37,017 nucleotides of DNA. Source: Clostridia bacterium. Lineage in GTDB: Bacteria > Bacillota > Clostridia > Christensenellales > Pumilibacteraceae. Below the pieces are notes generated by a model that did not search any database, had not been told where the DNA came from, and worked only from the letters and a program-made list of their open reading frames with translations. The position numbers were made by a program, and so were the translations under genes. The DNA lies in the NCBI GenBank assembly GCA_017623455.1, contig JAGAPA010000090.1, positions 1 to 37,017 on the forward strand, in the 5' to 3' direction. Of this stretch, positions 7,818 to 14,101 are shown piece after piece (position 1 is the first letter of the stretch; the number at the start of each line of letters is the position of its first letter).

Positions 7818-8912
7818 TTATTCAACTTCACCCTTTATTATTCTTACCATTTCTTCGCTAAGGATTTTGCGGTTATCGTCGTCTACGAGCGAGAAGCGGT
7901 TGCCGTCGTTTGGAGTGCTAAGATAGTTCCATACGCAGTACGGGATATCCCATTCTTTTAAGATTTTAATCACATCACGCATCCAGTTTTCGCGATAAGT
8001 TATATTACAATGGCGAATCGTGCCAAACTCTCCGCACCACAAAACCTTGTCGGGATTACGCTCAATAAACCGTTTTGCAGGCATCATATATTCACGCAAA
8101 AACTCTATATCCATTCTCTCAATATCCGCATACGCATTGTTATTGTTGTACACTAACCTATGAAAATCACGATATCTTTCTATATCATCCGTGGGATACG
8201 GCATTTTGCGGTTGTAAAAGAGCGGATCACGTTGCAACACACCTTGCTGATGCGTAAACTCGTGGGGAGCATAGCAATGAAAAGTATAAATAACGTTATC
8301 ATCGTCCAATACTTCAAGATTATCAAGCCCGGGCGGATTGTTCCAATCTATTCCACCCACCACGATAAGACGATCTTTATTGAGTTTTCTTAAGGCACTC
8401 ACAGTCTTTATCGCAAGGTCGTTCCACTCTTTTGCAGTAGCGTTCACCACCTCGTTGAGAAGTTCGAAAACAACGTCGTTATCGCGCGAAAAAACTTCTT
8501 CGAGCTTTAGCCACACGGCAATAAACCTGTCCTGAAGTTCGCTATCTTGCATTAACCCACACTCTTCTAATATATCACAGTAATTACCAATCGCTTTGTG
8601 CATATTCAGCACCAATCGCAAACCGTATTTTTTGCACCAAGCGTAAAAATCTTTGAGTATATCAATAATCTTTTCGCGATAGTTATACGGCGTTTCCTCG
8701 ATTACTATCTGGTCAAAGCCCAAGCGGATATGGTCAAGCCCCAAGCTTGCAATATACCTAACATCGCGCTCGGTAATATAACTCTCAAAATGCTCCATAT
8801 CCCCAACGGTAATGATTAGCCTCTTGTCGTTTGGAAGCACGTTAAACCGCTTGTAATTAGTAAGCCATCCGCCTATTCCCATACCCCTATTAAGCCCGTC
8901 AATTTTTTTCAT
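7818..8912 (-). CDS. GH5 glycoside hydrolase (cellulase-superfamily barrel)
   Basis: This 364-residue TIM-barrel enzyme begins MKKIDGLNRGMGIGGWLTN, the usual GH5 opening, and has LGLDHIRLGFD (57-67). The acid/base is Glu154 in LLNEVVN and the nucleophile is Glu295 in LWCGEFGT. It has no signal peptide or carbohydrate-binding module, so it probably trims imported beta-glucan, mannan or xyloglucan oligosaccharides. Its subfamily and exact linkage cannot be set from sequence alone. GGAGCGGAG precedes the start, and a TATAAT lies about 30 nt upstream of the start codon. It is separated from the GH10 gene by a terminator, so it is probably transcribed alone. Confidence 0.9.
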   Translation of the reverse strand: MKKIDGLNRGMGIGGWLTNYKRFNVLPNDKRLIITVGDMEHFESYITERDVRYIASLGLDHIRLGFDQIVIEETPYNYREKIIDILKDFYAWCKKYGLRLVLNMHKAIGNYCDILEECGLMQDSELQDRFIAVWLKLEEVFSRDNDVVFELLNEVVNATAKEWNDLAIKTVSALRKLNKDRLIVVGGIDWNNPPGLDNLEVLDDDNVIYTFHCYAPHEFTHQQGVLQRDPLFYNRKMPYPTDDIERYRDFHRLVYNNNNAYADIERMDIEFLREYMMPAKRFIERNPDKVLWCGEFGTIRHCNITYRENWMRDVIKILKEWDIPYCVWNYLSTPNDGNRFSLVDDDNRKILSEEMVRIIKGEVE

Positions 8913-8941
8913 AACTCCGCTCCTTTGCTTTTCTATATAAT

Positions 8942-8947
8942 ATTATA
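8942..8947 (-). promoter_or_regulatory. -10 box of the GH5 gene
   Basis: A perfect TATAAT on the minus strand, 30 nt before the start codon. The -35 region is weak, so only the -10 element is called. Confidence 0.45.
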
Positions 8948-9009
8948 CCATTTACGTTTGTTCTAAGTCTATAAATATTAAGCAAAAAAGTATAACAAAT
9001 CTATAATTG

Positions 9010-9041
9010 AAAAAGGCTAACTTATTACGTTAGCCCTTTTT
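9010..9041 (-). terminator. Terminator after the GH10 gene
   Basis: GGCTAAC (9015-9021) and GTTAGCC (9029-9035) form a perfect stem with a 7-nt loop. A and T tracts flank it, and on the minus strand a T run follows. Confidence 0.8.
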
Positions 9042-9056
9042 GCTATTATTTTTACT

Positions 9057-10334
9057 TTATCTACAAACGATATTGCTTTGGCTATGGTTTCTGTTTAATG
9101 TTATTCTCTTTTTAATAACTTTACCATTATATCTAAAACAAATTTCATAATCACCATAAAAGCCATTAAACGTCATTCTGCCCTTATCATCCGTCTTGCC
9201 TTCAAAATGTGTTTTCCATTCTTGGTTAATTAATTTACCTAAAACCTTATACGCAATCTTTTCTTCTCCGTCAAAATTGAGCAATCCTCCTCTATAAACG
9301 TTTTCTCCAACGCTCATATCTCCGGGCTGTGCTCCATAAGCGTAGCCGTCGATTAGATTCCAATAGATAATTGCCTCCATTCCCTTAATCCCAAACCAAA
9401 GCGAGTATACGTTCTTTAGTATTTCTGCCTGCATCTCGCCATCCGTTTTGTCATTAAACACGGACGGAATCGTAACTTCCGTAATAGATAACGGCAAGCC
9501 GAGGTTTTCATATTTTTCAAAGAACGACCATAAGTTATAAGGATTTATAGATTCCGCAGTTCCCCACATCAAATGCCCCTGTATTCCAACTCCATCGATC
9601 GGCACGTTATGATTGAGGTTTTCTTTAATTAAATCATAATACTGATCATTACCTTTCAAATGATCGTCCCAAACGTTATTACCCTCGTTAATAATAAGTT
9701 TGTTGTTCTTAAAATATTTACGGGCTGTGGCAAAAGACCATTTAACGTCTTTCCTTGCCTCTGTTTCCCAATTCTTTTTTTGGAGAATTTCATTCATAAC
9801 CTCAAAGTCACAAATCTCATCGGCATAACGCTCCGCAATAATCTTCATTCTATTTTCGAGCGCTTTCTTATATTCGACAAAATCCAATTCCTTTGCCCAA
9901 TCAGGAATAAAAGGCTCGTAGTTAAGACAATGACCTTTAGGCTCGATATTGTGTTTTTTGCAAAATTCTATCAACTTATCTATGGCAGGTCTTCTGTATA
10001 CTCTTGGGCTATCTTTGTCAAAACGAGGCTTGCCCCTTTGTGGCTCTAACGAATTCCAATAAAAGGGCAGGGTTGCAATGTTAAAAACTTTAGCAAAACT
10101 CTCTTCGTACTTTGCGTTTTTTTCTTCCGTTTCCAATTCGTCCACCATAAAACAGTTAGCGCCAAACTTAAAATCATGAGAAATCTGTTTTACTGCTACC
10201 TCGTCGCAACTTATCGGACACCCCTTTTCATCCACAAAAGCAATCTCAAAATCACAACAACGATTTTCCCTGATATTATCCTGAATTCTTTTTGAAACCT
10301 CAGCCGTACGGTAAATTTTTAGAATCTCTTCCAT
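9057..10334 (-). CDS. GH10 endo-1,4-beta-xylanase family enzyme
   Basis: With the start chosen here the protein has 425 residues. An upstream in-frame ATG exists at 10364, but the ATG at 10334 has an AGGAGG six bases before it, so 10334 is preferred. The catalytic pair is Glu182 (acid/base, in FEVMNEIL) and Glu286 (nucleophile, in LSITEVTIP), as in GH10. The C-terminal 60 residues form an extra beta-rich segment. An N-terminal segment (residues 1-50) precedes the barrel. No signal peptide, so it is an intracellular xylanase acting on imported xylo-oligosaccharides. It is transcribed alone, with a terminator at 9010. Confidence 0.9.
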   Translation of the reverse strand: MEEILKIYRTAEVSKRIQDNIRENRCCDFEIAFVDEKGCPISCDEVAVKQISHDFKFGANCFMVDELETEEKNAKYEESFAKVFNIATLPFYWNSLEPQRGKPRFDKDSPRVYRRPAIDKLIEFCKKHNIEPKGHCLNYEPFIPDWAKELDFVEYKKALENRMKIIAERYADEICDFEVMNEILQKKNWETEARKDVKWSFATARKYFKNNKLIINEGNNVWDDHLKGNDQYYDLIKENLNHNVPIDGVGIQGHLMWGTAESINPYNLWSFFEKYENLGLPLSITEVTIPSVFNDKTDGEMQAEILKNVYSLWFGIKGMEAIIYWNLIDGYAYGAQPGDMSVGENVYRGGLLNFDGEEKIAYKVLGKLINQEWKTHFEGKTDDKGRMTFNGFYGDYEICFRYNGKVIKKRITLNRNHSQSNIVCR

Positions 10335-10524
10335 TAAAGCCTCCTGAATAATTCCAACTTTCATTTTATATTTATATTATACCACAAAAAAACCACGTAG
10401 CGATAAAACAATATTTTGCTGTTTTATAACTATATTTCGTTTTTTAGTTTATTCTAAATTCTAAATCTTCAGTTTGAATAAATGAAAGGCTTCTCACCGC
10501 ACTCTTACACCAATCCTAAAAATC

Positions 10525-10607
10525 GCTATCTAAACGGGATAGCGGAAACTACGTTTCCTTTTGTGCTTCGCACAGCGAACGATTTTTGCTTTTCGCAAAA
10601 TATCGTT
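10525..10607 (-). ncRNA. Structured hairpin block A
   Basis: Perfect or near-perfect stems in order on the plus strand are: CGCTATC/GATAGCG (10524-10530 with 10538-10544); GGAAAC/GTTTCC (10544-10549, 10553-10558, loop TAC); GTGC/GCAC (10563-10566, 10570-10573, loop TTC); and AACGATTTTTGC/GCAAAATATCGTT (10578-10589, 10595-10607, one bulged base). Block B shares the linkers and the three last stems with different stem sequences. On the minus strand the last three loops read GTA, GAA and GAAAA. Whether it acts as RNA or single-stranded DNA is unknown. Confidence 0.5.
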
Positions 10608-10625
10608 CTAATTCGAAATAGGATA

Positions 10626-10659
10626 ACAAAAAATAAAAAGAGTATCGAAATGATACTCT
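10626..10659 (-). terminator. Terminator between hairpin blocks A and B
   Basis: The perfect 8-bp stem AGAGTATC/GATACTCT (10639-10646, 10652-10659) with a 5-nt loop is followed on the minus strand by TTTTTATTTTTTG. It would end a transcript coming from block B. Confidence 0.7.
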
Positions 10660-10684
10660 GCCATCTTAATATCTGTTGTTTTTC

Positions 10685-10758
10685 AACGGGAGTAGCGGTG
10701 CTTACGCACCTTTTGTGCTAACGCACAGCGAACGAAAATTGCTACGCAATTATTCGTT
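10685..10758 (-). ncRNA. Structured hairpin block B
   Basis: This is a homologue of block A. The stems are GGTGC/GCACC (10697-10701, 10706-10710, loop TTAC), GTGC/GCAC (10715-10718, 10723-10726, loop TAAC) and AACGAAAATTGC/GCAATTATTCGTT (10731-10742, 10746-10758, one bulged base in the same place as in A). Shared unpaired words are AACGGGA, TAGCGG, CCTTTTGTGCT and CACAGCGAACGA. On the minus strand the loops read GTAA, GTTA and GTA. It lies between two minus-strand terminators, so it could accumulate as a small RNA. Confidence 0.5.
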
Positions 10759-10776
10759 GCGAATCACGGGAGGTCG

Positions 10777-10802
10777 TAAAAAAACAGGGTGATTAGCCCT
10801 AT
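10777..10802 (-). terminator. Terminator overlapping the four-helix-bundle stop codon
   Basis: On the minus strand ATAGGG-CTAATCA-CCCTGT forms a 6-bp stem (one wobble) whose left arm includes the stop codon, followed by seven T. Confidence 0.7.
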
Positions 10803-11146
10803 TTTATTTTGTTTTCTATTGTTATGCAAGAACTTGTAAGTATTCGCATTATTCTGCCACAAAGGTTACGATATTGCTTAAAAGTAGCCTCATCTATTGT
10901 TTTCGTGCCAATTAAAAGTTTTAGCCAACTTTCAGTTTCGGCACATTCTTTTCTGGCTATCTTAAACTTAGATAGCATATCGGCAAGACTTTGTGGATAT
11001 TGCGCTTCAGTAATATTTGCAAAAACACTTGATGAAGATTTTTTTATTTGAAAAGAAGTGTTAGAATCCATCTTAAAATCTTTACACAATTTTACAATTC
11101 CAACGGCTAATTGTTCGCTATACTCTAAAAGCAAATTTTTCTTCAT
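10799..11146 (-). CDS. Four-helix-bundle protein of the S23/IVP (Avd-like) family
   Basis: This 115-residue, mostly helical protein contains YSEQLAVGIVKLCK near the N-terminus, QIKKSSSSVFANITEAQY (33-50) and KFKIARKECAETESWLKLL (65-83). These are the hallmarks of the TIGR02436/S23 four-helix-bundle family, also related to Avd of diversity-generating retroelements. Family members form basic pentameric bundles that bind nucleic acid; S23 proteins are encoded inside 23S rRNA intervening sequences. Here the gene stands alone between hairpin arrays, with no rRNA and no reverse transcriptase nearby. A GGGAAAGG lies just before the ATG. Binding to the flanking hairpins is the obvious hypothesis but is not shown. 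Confidence 0.85.
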   Translation of the reverse strand: MKKNLLLEYSEQLAVGIVKLCKDFKMDSNTSFQIKKSSSSVFANITEAQYPQSLADMLSKFKIARKECAETESWLKLLIGTKTIDEATFKQYRNLCGRIMRILTSSCITIENKIK

Positions 11147-11207
11147 CCTTTCCCTACACCCCTAAACTTATTAATAAATACACCTATTATTCTTTTATTT
11201 TTATCCT

Positions 11208-11425
11208 TTATTTTTATCCTTAATCACGGCAAAGCCGTGGATGTAATCACTCGGTACCCGAGTGCATGTTATCCGATTCTCGGAATGGTTTTCAACACTT
11301 AGTGTTGTATGTAATCAAACTGAAAGTGATTAACATCCTCTACTTATAATTACATTCGCAACACGTTGCAATTTCATACACCTATCGGTGATTACATACC
11401 AAACTTTCAGTTTGGATAAAAATAA
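11208..11425 (-). ncRNA. Hairpin array C closed by a 12-bp inverted repeat
   Basis: The perfect inverted repeat TTATTTTTATCC (11208-11219) / GGATAAAAATAA (11414-11425) encloses eight small dyads: 11225-11239 (CACGGC/GCCGTG), 11248-11264 (CACTCGG/CCGAGTG), 11272-11284 (TCCGA/TCGGA), 11293-11307 (CAACACT/AGTGTTG), 11309-11336 (ATGTAATCA with TGATTAACAT), 11358-11369 (GCAAC/GTTGC), 11379-11390 (CACC/GGTG) and 11399-11415 (CCAAACT/AGTTTGG). Linkers repeatedly read ATGTAAT, ATTACAT or a variant. The last hairpin shares two bases with the closing stem. It lies upstream of, and on the same strand as, the four-helix-bundle gene. A long structured leader RNA or a single-stranded DNA substrate are both possible. 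Confidence 0.5.
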
Positions 11426-11452
11426 CGGCTTCAAAATGAAGCCGTTATTTTT
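11421..11452. terminator. Terminator of the tRNA-Met/tRNA-Glu operon
   Basis: A perfect 12-bp stem AATAACGGCTTC (11421-11432) / GAAGCCGTTATT (11438-11449) with a 5-nt loop and T tracts on both sides. It starts right after the 3' end of tRNA-Glu on the minus strand and works in either direction. Confidence 0.88.
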
Positions 11453-11453
11453 T

Positions 11454-11528
11454 TGGTGACCCCAACGGGATTCGAACCCATATTACCACCGTGAAAGGGT
11501 GATGTCCTAACCTTTAGACCATGGGGCC
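11454..11528 (-). tRNA. tRNA-Glu (anticodon TTC)
   Basis: On the minus strand the gene starts GGCCCCATGGTCTAAAGG and ends with an encoded CCA. The acceptor stem GGCCCCA/TGGGGTC has one G-T pair. The anticodon arm CACCC-TTTCACG region displays TTC, and the T loop reads GGTTCGAATCC. It is 75 nt including CCA. It lies 4 nt after tRNA-Met and just before a strong terminator. Confidence 0.96.
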
Positions 11529-11532
11529 ACAT

Positions 11533-11609
11533 TGGTGGCTGCAAACGGATTTGAACCATTGACCTGTCGGGTATGAACCGAATGCTCTAGCCAGCTGAGC
11601 TATGCAGCC
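11533..11609 (-). tRNA. tRNA-Met (anticodon CAT, elongator type)
   Basis: On the minus strand it starts GGCTGCATAGCTCAGCTGG and ends with an encoded CCA. The acceptor stem GGCTGCA/TGCAGCC is fully paired, including position 1-72, which excludes an initiator tRNA. The anticodon loop is TTCATAC. It is 77 nt long. A CAT anticodon could also be a lysidine-modified tRNA-Ile, but the body matches clostridial elongator tRNA-Met. Confidence 0.93.
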
Positions 11610-11635
11610 ATATTAGCGTTGCTCACGCGAATATA

Positions 11636-11664
11636 ATAATAACATATTAAAAAAAAATATGCAA
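11636..11664 (-). promoter_or_regulatory. Probable promoter of the tRNA pair
   Basis: On the minus strand a -35 TTGCAT (11659-11664), a 17-nt spacer and -10 TATTAT (11636-11641), 26 nt before the tRNA-Met 5' end. The surroundings are very AT-rich. Confidence 0.45.
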
Positions 11665-11731
11665 CAAATTTGTATACGATTTTTAAAATATTTTAAATTT
11701 TTTTAAAAATTTTTCGTCTTGCGGTATAAAT

Positions 11732-11775
11732 AAATCCTCAAAAATTACAGTATGCCTGCTTTTTTTGAGGATTTT
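11732..11775. terminator. Terminator after the zinc-ribbon membrane-protein genes
   Basis: A 13-bp stem AAATCCTCAAAAA (11732-11744) / TTTTTGAGGATTT (11762-11774), with T-rich flanks. It ends the run of membrane-protein genes that finishes at 11790. Confidence 0.75.
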
Positions 11776-11789
11776 TACTTTATACGTTT

Positions 11790-12152
11790 TTAGCCTAAAA
11801 AACCAATACTTCCAAGCATTGACGAAAACGCTATGGTCAGAACCGAGAGGATTATCAGCGCGGAAACGACAAAAAGCACTATGGAAAGTACTGACTTTTC
11901 GCCGTTTTTACGTTCGGTATCGCACAGCAAAATCGCTTTTACAAACATTATAACGCCCACTATTTCGCAAGCAATGGCAACACCTCCGCACGTTATACCT
12001 CCCACGCAATGAGGAATAACCCTATCGTTATACCCAAGCGCCGACGTTATACCAAGCGCCTCCATCATGCAAGCGTAAGAAATAACGGAAAGAGCGAGCG
12101 CAACCACCGACACGGCGATACATATACACAAAAATACTATGCTTTTTTTCAT
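11790..12152 (-). CDS. Small membrane protein, ribbon-less member of the paralogue run
   Basis: This 120-residue protein is almost entirely hydrophobic, with three or four membrane segments (about 4-28, 45-75 and 90-117). Its central segment (VGVIMFVKAILL) lines up with the GI-S-IK-F word of the upstream paralogues, but it lacks their N-terminal CxxC-x10-CxxC ribbon. Its ATG overlaps the stop codon of the preceding gene (ATGA), so translation is coupled. It may form a complex with the upstream protein. Function unknown. Confidence 0.75.
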   Translation of the reverse strand: MKKSIVFLCICIAVSVVALALSVISYACMMEALGITSALGYNDRVIPHCVGGITCGGVAIACEIVGVIMFVKAILLCDTERKNGEKSVLSIVLFVVSALIILSVLTIAFSSMLGSIGFLG

Positions 12153-12745
12153 ATTCGTATCTCGTACAGGGGCGTAACGAAGTCCACTACGCTAACACAG
12201 TAAGTTAAGATTGAAGACACGGCGTTCAATGCCAAAGCTATGCCAACAATTCCCAGAACGAGAACCGCAACATTGCTTGAACCGCTTTTTTTGCCCCTTG
12301 CAAACGCAATTATAGACTTTATTCCCATAACGATAGCAGGAATTGCTCCGCCTAACGCAAGAACCAGTATTATTCCGCCTACAACCGCCATTGAGTAGAA
12401 CGTTTCCTCAGCTGAGGGGGTTATTGCATTTATATCCGCGATATATTCGGCGCCTGCCAGCAAAACAGCCTCGGCTATCGAACTCATACTCCTTGCCACA
12501 GCTCCTACAATGATTGAGGCAAGAGCCATTCCAAATCCCGAATTACTGCTTTGTAACTGTGGCTGTACACTTACGGACTCTTGCTTTGCAATAACCTGAA
12601 TGTTCTCTTCCGCCTGCGCGGTAATCGGCTGTTCCACCTGCATTGCAAGCTGACCTTGAACTTTAGGTTGAGTATCATTTCCAAGACATTCCTTGCAGAT
12701 CTCGCCCTCGTATTCAATAAATTTTCCGCATTTTCTGCAATACAT
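12149..12745 (-). CDS. Zinc-ribbon membrane protein, paralogue 6
   Basis: This 198-residue protein begins with a zinc ribbon, MYCRKCGKFIEYEGEICKEC (Cys 3, 6, 17, 20). A polar Gln/Glu-rich linker follows to about 65, then three or four hydrophobic segments (about 68-100, 115-140 and 152-185) with the family word GIKSI in the middle and VAVLVLGIVGIAL near the end. AGGAG precedes the ATG. The architecture resembles DUF4190-like membrane proteins with a cytosolic ribbon. Coupled by 4 nt to the following ribbon-less gene. Function unknown. Confidence 0.8.
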   Translation of the reverse strand: MYCRKCGKFIEYEGEICKECLGNDTQPKVQGQLAMQVEQPITAQAEENIQVIAKQESVSVQPQLQSSNSGFGMALASIIVGAVARSMSSIAEAVLLAGAEYIADINAITPSAEETFYSMAVVGGIILVLALGGAIPAIVMGIKSIIAFARGKKSGSSNVAVLVLGIVGIALALNAVSSILTYCVSVVDFVTPLYEIRI

Positions 12746-12772
12746 AATCCGCTCCTATTGTACGGTTTTGTT

Positions 12773-12784
12773 CAATACGTACCT
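12773..12784 (+). repeat. Degenerate intergenic motif (CAATACGTACCT), site 2
   Basis: This is a weaker match to the GCAATACGTATRCG family, in the short gap between two ribbon-protein genes. It keeps CAATACGTA and a T-rich flank. Confidence 0.35.
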
Positions 12785-12800
12785 GAGTTTTTGCTCAAAA

Positions 12801-13379
12801 TTAAACAAGCATTGAAATAGCCGACATGATATCCATAGCATAAGAAAGCGCGGTCAATACAACGCCGAGGGCTTCTGCTAAAGATATAATTCCAAGCACG
12901 AGTGTGGGGATTGCCTTAACTCCGGTAGCTTTATTGTGCGATACGAAGGTTTTGATAGCGATGGGTCCTAACACGAAAGAGGGGATTGCCACAGCCATTC
13001 CTACGTAGCAAATGACCATACCGATCTCGAGCATTGATTTAACAAGTGCAACGTCGTCGGGCCCCTCTATCATTTCTGCGCCTGCAAGTGCAATACCGTA
13101 ACCAACGCCCACAACGATTGCCGCAACGATAGCGATTGCTACTCCCACGATTCCTATAGCAATACCTTTTGTTTTGCTTCCGCTGTAAACGGGAATATTT
13201 CCTGTCGCGCTTGCGTTTGCCGTTTCGTTTACGATAACGGTTTCGGGAGCGTCGGTTCCCACCTCGTTCACAATAACGGTTTCAGGTTCGGTTGCATACG
13301 CGTTATTTTCCACGTTTGCGCACTCGTCGCAAATATCCTTACTTCCAACAACATACTTTCCACATTTTCTGCAATACAT
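12801..13379 (-). CDS. Zinc-ribbon membrane protein, paralogue 5
   Basis: The frame is open further upstream, but the ATG at 13379 has AAAGGAGAG before it and aligns with the MYCRKCGK start of its neighbours, giving 192 residues. Ribbon Cys are at 3, 6, 17 and 20. The linker contains two near-identical repeats of PETVIVNE. Hydrophobic segments lie at about 68-105, 120-148 and 160-190, the last with TLVLGIISLAEAL. It is separated from the preceding paralogue by a 137-nt gap that holds an intergenic motif. Function unknown. Confidence 0.8.
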   Translation of the reverse strand: MYCRKCGKYVVGSKDICDECANVENNAYATEPETVIVNEVGTDAPETVIVNETANASATGNIPVYSGSKTKGIAIGIVGVAIAIVAAIVVGVGYGIALAGAEMIEGPDDVALVKSMLEIGMVICYVGMAVAIPSFVLGPIAIKTFVSHNKATGVKAIPTLVLGIISLAEALGVVLTALSYAMDIMSAISMLV

Positions 13380-13475
13380 TTTTTTACTCTCCTTTATTTG
13401 ATTTATAATGCAAGTTCTACCTCGCAACGTCTATTGCTACAGTAAAACAAATTGCCAATATTTGACTTGATTTTT

Positions 13476-13489
13476 ACAATACGTATACT
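13476..13489 (+). repeat. Intergenic motif ACAATACGTATACT, site 3
   Basis: A family member between ribbon paralogues 4 and 5, 27 nt past the stop of paralogue 4, with T-rich flanks. Confidence 0.5.
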
Positions 13490-13516
13490 ACTTTTACGTG
13501 CCTAATAATAAAAGTA

Positions 13517-14074
13517 TTACCACAACACTTCCGTTATTTCCTCCAATCCGTACTGCATTGCGTTTGCCAAGACTATTCCGCTAAAGAACACTGTTACACT
13601 GATAGCCAATGATATTATTCCAAGCACTAAAGTTGCAACGGATCTCACTCCCTTTCTATTTAATTCTACGAATTTTTTAATGGACGTGATTCCCGAAACG
13701 GCAGAGGGGATCACTATCACAACACCTGCCCAACAGGTGAAGATCAGCCCCGACGCCATATGCGTAAACCTTTTCGCTTGCGCTATGACCTCATACTCTG
13801 ACAAGCCCGGTTTTTCGATTGCAAACAGCTCGAACAGATATATGAAGCACGCAATACATATTACGATCCAGCCAATACTGCCGATAACTACACCGGCAAT
13901 GCCTATACGCTTGCCTTTTTCCACGCATCCGTCCTTTACTATAATTGCTTCCGTATCGGCATCCGACTTATTTTTCTTCGCGTATTCCTTTTCTGCAATA
14001 CGTTCTGCACGAGCACATTCTGCGCAAATCTCTGCGTTTCCGTCAAAGAACTTTCCACATTTTCTGCAATACAT
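13517..14074 (-). CDS. Zinc-ribbon membrane protein, paralogue 4
   Basis: This 185-residue protein has ribbon Cys at 3, 6, 17 and 20 (MYCRKCGKFFDGNAEICAEC). A short charged linker contains EAIIVKD, reminiscent of the TVIVNE word of paralogue 5. Membrane segments lie at about 55-85, 105-135 and 143-175, with the words SGITSIKKF and TLVLGIISLAISV. AAGGAAA precedes the ATG. The topology predicts a cytosolic ribbon and three or four spans. Function unknown. Confidence 0.8.
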   Translation of the reverse strand: MYCRKCGKFFDGNAEICAECARAERIAEKEYAKKNKSDADTEAIIVKDGCVEKGKRIGIAGVVIGSIGWIVICIACFIYLFELFAIEKPGLSEYEVIAQAKRFTHMASGLIFTCWAGVVIVIPSAVSGITSIKKFVELNRKGVRSVATLVLGIISLAISVTVFFSGIVLANAMQYGLEEITEVLW

Positions 14075-14101
14075 TTTCCTTAAATCCCTCTCCGGTTATT
14101 C

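Larger units (their letters stand above)
10335..10798. other. Gene-free stretch with two homologous hairpin blocks
   Basis: There is no protein gene. It contains a TATAAT upstream of the GH10 gene, a candidate terminal repeat at 10468, hairpin block A (10525-10607), a terminator (10626-10659), hairpin block B (10685-10758) and a second terminator (10777-10802). All are described separately. Confidence 0.6.
10468..11432 (-). mobile_element. Candidate four-helix-bundle/hairpin-array element
   Basis: I propose this 965-bp span as one unit. On the minus strand it runs hairpin array C, the four-helix-bundle gene, a terminator, block B, a second terminator, then block A. Its ends carry similar sequences, TTCAGTTTGRATAAA followed 5-6 nt later by GGCTTC (10468-10493 and 11406-11432), in direct orientation. 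It abuts the terminator of a tRNA pair, a common landing place for mobile DNA. No transposase, integrase or reverse transcriptase is present, so mobility would have to be non-autonomous; this is inference. Confidence 0.4.
11147..11453. other. Gene-free stretch holding hairpin array C and a terminator
   Basis: There is no protein gene here. It includes the AT-rich leader of the four-helix-bundle gene with a tandem TTTATTTTTATCC (11194-11206 and 11207-11219), the hairpin array (11208-11425) and the tRNA-operon terminator (11421-11452). Confidence 0.6.

Noticed and set aside
10335-10364. GH10 start at 10364
   Set aside because: The AGGAGG is placed for the ATG at 10334, not for 10364.
11220-11420. 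CRISPR array
   Set aside because: There is no constant repeat; the hairpin stems all differ and spacers are short linkers. No cas genes are present.
10468-11432. Diversity-generating retroelement (because of the Avd-like protein)
   Set aside because: No reverse transcriptase and no template/variable repeat pair with adenine-specific differences are present.
11533-11609. Initiator tRNA-Met
   Set aside because: The first acceptor pair is G-C, whereas bacterial initiators have an unpaired position 1-72.
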